A stretch of 5,666 nt of DNA. It comes from Armatimonadota bacterium. GTDB lineage: Bacteria > Cloacimonadota > Cloacimonadia > Cloacimonadales > TCS61. The notes below the pieces were generated by a model. The model did not search any database. It saw nothing but the letters and a program-made list of their open reading frames with translations, and had not been told where the DNA came from. This document shows positions 5,336 to 5,666 of this stretch, piece by piece (the stretch's first letter is position 1; each line of letters opens with the position of its first letter). The position numbers and the translations under genes are program-made. The stretch lies in NCBI GenBank assembly GCA_030612605.1, contig JAUWNO010000159.1, forward strand, positions 1-5,666, in the 5' to 3' direction.

Positions 5336-5636
5336 TTTGATAAGAATATTTTGGATTTATATTAGAATTTATTTTTTTAATCAACTTTGCATGTTGGATT
5401 TGTTTTTTTAAAATACTTGTTGCATCTTCAAAATCCAGGAAAATATTTGCGATATTCCAAGCTGCTTGGCAAAGACAATTTTCAATAGTAGAAAAAGCCT
5501 TTTCTTTCCGATCTGGTTTTACTTTACCTTTCCTCAAATAATAAGCTGTCACAAGTTCATCGTAAAATGCATTAATCTCATAAATCTGCGCTGTAAAATA
5601 CTGATGCGGATTCTTTATCCTTTTCCGTCTTTTCAT
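5292..5636 (-). CDS. Unrecognised protein, possibly 5'-incomplete
   Basis: I do not recognise this 114-residue reading frame. From the ATG at 5636 it is basic at the N-terminus (MKRRKRIK), then mostly helical, with FTAQIYEINAFYDELVTAYY (14-33) and a segment around AFSTIENCLCQAAWNIANIF (47-66). No signal peptide or clear membrane helix is seen. No ribosome binding site precedes the ATG, and the frame stays open for 10 more codons to the window edge, so the true start may lie outside. The last 15 or so residues (QIRRYPSGTVSVRRK) are encoded by the GC-rich island, unlike the very AT-rich body. The C-terminus may therefore have been replaced or extended by a repeat insertion. The body has plausible amino-acid composition, but it could be a pseudogene fragment. 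Confidence 0.45.
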   Translation of the reverse strand: MKRRKRIKNPHQYFTAQIYEINAFYDELVTAYYLRKGKVKPDRKEKAFSTIENCLCQAAWNIANIFLDFEDATSILKKQIQHAKLIKKINSNINPKYSYQIRRYPSGTVSVRRK

Positions 5637-5666
5637 CTTAATAGAAAATTTGTCTAAAGATTTACG

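Noticed and set aside
5160..5411. Plus-strand reading frame of 83 codons across the GC-rich island
   Set aside because: It has no ribosome binding site, no recognisable motif and a composition that changes abruptly half-way. It also overlaps the minus-strand frame in opposite sense.

Overview
The window reads as chromosomal DNA from an AT-rich bacterium (mid-30s % GC by eye, lysine- and isoleucine-rich proteins, clear AAGGAG-type ribosome binding sites). The gene order rpsP, KH protein, rimM, trmD, second SPOUT methyltransferase, rplS matches, from memory, the arrangement in Thermotoga maritima. It also occurs in several deep or uncultivated lineages. An uncultivated FCB-type lineage such as Cloacimonadota is my best guess, but the sequence alone does not prove it.

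Region 1 (50-2690, + strand) is one tightly packed translation operon. It encodes ribosomal protein S16, the small KH-domain RNA-binding protein KhpA, the 30S maturation factor RimM, the tRNA m1G37 methyltransferase TrmD, an uncharacterised SPOUT-fold RNA methyltransferase, and ribosomal protein L19. Genes overlap, abut or lie within 10 nt of each other. A strong intrinsic terminator at 2695-2726 closes the operon. All products act on ribosome assembly or on RNA modification.

Region 2 (2850-3532, + strand) is a two-gene HEPN / minimal nucleotidyltransferase (MNT) module of the toxin-antitoxin type. The genes overlap by 25 nt. The HEPN protein lacks an obvious RX4-6H RNase motif.

Region 3 (3536-4960, - strand) is a complete NAD(P)-dependent aldehyde dehydrogenase with all catalytic residues present. 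Its stop codon lies only 3 nt from the stop of the converging MNT gene.

Region 4 (4961-5291) is non-coding. It holds two adjacent hairpins (5025-5080) that look like a REP-type intergenic repeat. It also holds the larger part of a GC-rich, hairpin-rich island (about 5161-5335) that contrasts sharply with the AT-rich DNA next to it. The island runs into the 3' end of an unrecognised minus-strand reading frame (5292-5636), which stays open to the window edge.

The most unusual material is at the right end: the GC-rich island, the paired hairpins and the orphan reading frame. The HEPN-MNT pair and the uncharacterised SPOUT enzyme are known families with open functional questions. I see no clear evidence for a wholly new system.
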